From: Caulobacter sp. NIBR2454
Lineage (GTDB): Bacteria > Pseudomonadota > Alphaproteobacteria > Caulobacterales > Caulobacteraceae
Direction of reading: 5' to 3'
Assembly: GCF_027474405.1 (NCBI RefSeq)
Contig: NZ_CP114871.1
Coordinates: forward strand, 1,683,001-1,747,000
Length of the DNA: 64,000 bases
Position 1 is the stretch's first letter; each line of letters opens with the position of its first letter. Below are positions 63,267 through 64,000 of the stretch, piece after piece. The notes beneath the pieces were generated by a model that did no database searches, was not told the DNA's origin, and saw only the letters and a program-made list of their open reading frames with translations. Both the position numbers and the translations under genes were made by a program.

Positions 63267-64000
63267 ATGAGACCGGATGTCCAAGCCGCCGCGGCTGACA
63301 TCGAGCAGTCGATCGGGCTGCTGCGCCGGCGTCTCGACTGGGAGCCTGCGCTTCGCAAGCTCGATGAGCTGAACGCCCGGGTCGAGGACCCAACCCTGTG
63401 GGATCGTCCGTCGGAAGCCCAGGCCGTGAGCCGTGAACGCGCCGCCCTGGCCGCGCGCGTGGAGGCCGTGCAGAGCCTTGAGCGCGAGCTTAAGGACGCT
63501 CTGGAATACGCCGAACTGGCGGACATGGAGAGCGACGAAAGCTCTCTGGAGGACGCCCGCGCCCAGCTACGCGCCCTGAAGGAGCGCGCCGCGCGGGCTG
63601 AGCTGGAGGCCCTGCTGTCCGGCGAGGCCGACGGCAACGACTGCTATCTGGAAGTCAATTCGGGGGCTGGCGGCACGGAGTCCAACGACTGGGCCGGGAT
63701 GCTGCTGCGCATGTACACGCGCTGGGCCAACGCCCACGGCTACACGGTCGATCTAATCGAAGAGACCAGCGGCGAACAGGCGGGGATCAAGTCGGCCACC
63801 CTGCAGATCAAGGGGCCCAACGCCTATGGCTGGATGAAGACCGAGGCCGGCGTCCATCGCCTGGTCCGCATCAGCCCCTATGACGCGGCGGCCAAGCGTC
63901 ACACCAGCTTCGCCTCCGCCTGGGTCTATCCCGTGGTGGACGACACCATCGAGATCGAGATCAACCCCGCCGACGTGCGGACCGACACCTATCGCGCCAG
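63267..64000 (+). CDS. prfB: Peptide chain release factor 2, N-terminal part (cut by window edge)
   Basis: This factor terminates translation at UGA and UAA. The first 244 codons are present: the helical N-terminal domain, the conserved [15 protein letters not shown] (about residues 130-144), [35 protein letters not shown] and the run into TDTYRAS, just before the GGQ loop. The stop-recognition SPF tripeptide of E. coli RF2 reads SPY here. The gene is continuous, with no in-frame TGA, so it lacks the programmed +1 frameshift. AGGAG lies six bases before ATG at 63267. Confidence 0.97.
   Translation, partial: MRPDVQAAAADIEQSIGLLRRRLDWEPALRKLDELNARVEDPTLWDRPSEAQAVSRERAALAARVEAVQSLERELKDALEYAELADMESDESSLEDARAQLRALKERAARAELEALLSGEADGNDCYLEVNSGAGGTESNDWAGMLLRMYTRWANAHGYTVDLIEETSGEQAGIKSATLQIKGPNAYGWMKTEAGVHRLVRISPYDAAAKRHTSFASAWVYPVVDDTIEIEINPADVRTDTYRA

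Overview
The window reads as chromosomal core sequence from an alphaproteobacterium of the Caulobacterales (Caulobacter/Phenylobacterium/Brevundimonas type). This is inferred from the high G+C content, the gene orders lptF-lptG-lptD-surA-pdxA-rsmA, hdaA-ppk-ppx and rne/amidase/PBP1a/prfB, an NDUFA12-type complex I subunit, a DUF2155 protein, an RNase E ending in GWWRR and a large TonB-dependent receptor. No species assignment was attempted. Almost every base is coding. I saw no insertion sequence, prophage, CRISPR array, tRNA or rRNA.

Layout. 1-7.4 kb: the start of dnaB (cut by the window edge), a GNAT acetyltransferase, a TonB-dependent receptor, the S6/S18/L9 ribosomal operon, an orphan exported protein, an exported peroxiredoxin and a HAD phosphatase. 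7.5-13.6 kb: a fatty-acid-synthesis operon fabD-fabG-acpP-fabF running into mltG, a YicC endonuclease gene and gmk. 13.6-14.8 kb: a divergent pair, a MerR regulator and a glutaredoxin-MauE membrane fusion, sharing a textbook MerR operator. 14.8-22.6 kb (minus strand): lptF-lptG-lptD-surA-pdxA-rsmA, an outer-membrane biogenesis operon with overlapping genes. 22.7-31.5 kb: pepA, holC, an I78-type inhibitor lipoprotein, an ABC-F ATPase, ndk, a glycine-zipper lipoprotein, purM-purN and an RNase D. 31.5-36 kb (minus strand): hdaA, ppk and ppx, linking replication control and polyphosphate. 36.5-39.2 kb: an arsenic cassette (arsH divergent from arsR-arsC-acr3). 39.4-46.8 kb: aspS, an exported pentapeptide-repeat protein, a degenerate class II ribonucleotide reductase relative, a complex I accessory subunit, a DUF2155 protein and aat. 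46.8-54.2 kb: accB-accC, aroQ, thiS, a VOC protein, an acidic orphan, a penicillin acylase family hydrolase, thiG and an NTF2-like protein. 54.2-64 kb: a DsbA-like lipoprotein, an M48/TPR protease, RNase E, a murein amidase, PBP1a and the start of prfB.

The genes are mostly housekeeping: phospholipid precursors, LPS export and outer-membrane protein folding, peptidoglycan synthesis and remodelling, RNA turnover, and nucleotide and cofactor synthesis. The most unusual items are the NrdJ-derived protein, which keeps the fold and C-terminal domains of a B12-dependent ribonucleotide reductase but has lost its catalytic signatures; the MerR/glutaredoxin-MauE pair, whose regulator lacks one of the mercury-binding cysteines; the thiS gene separated from thiG; and a recurring architecture in which seven convergent gene pairs share the four bases CTAG or CTAA as their two stop codons.
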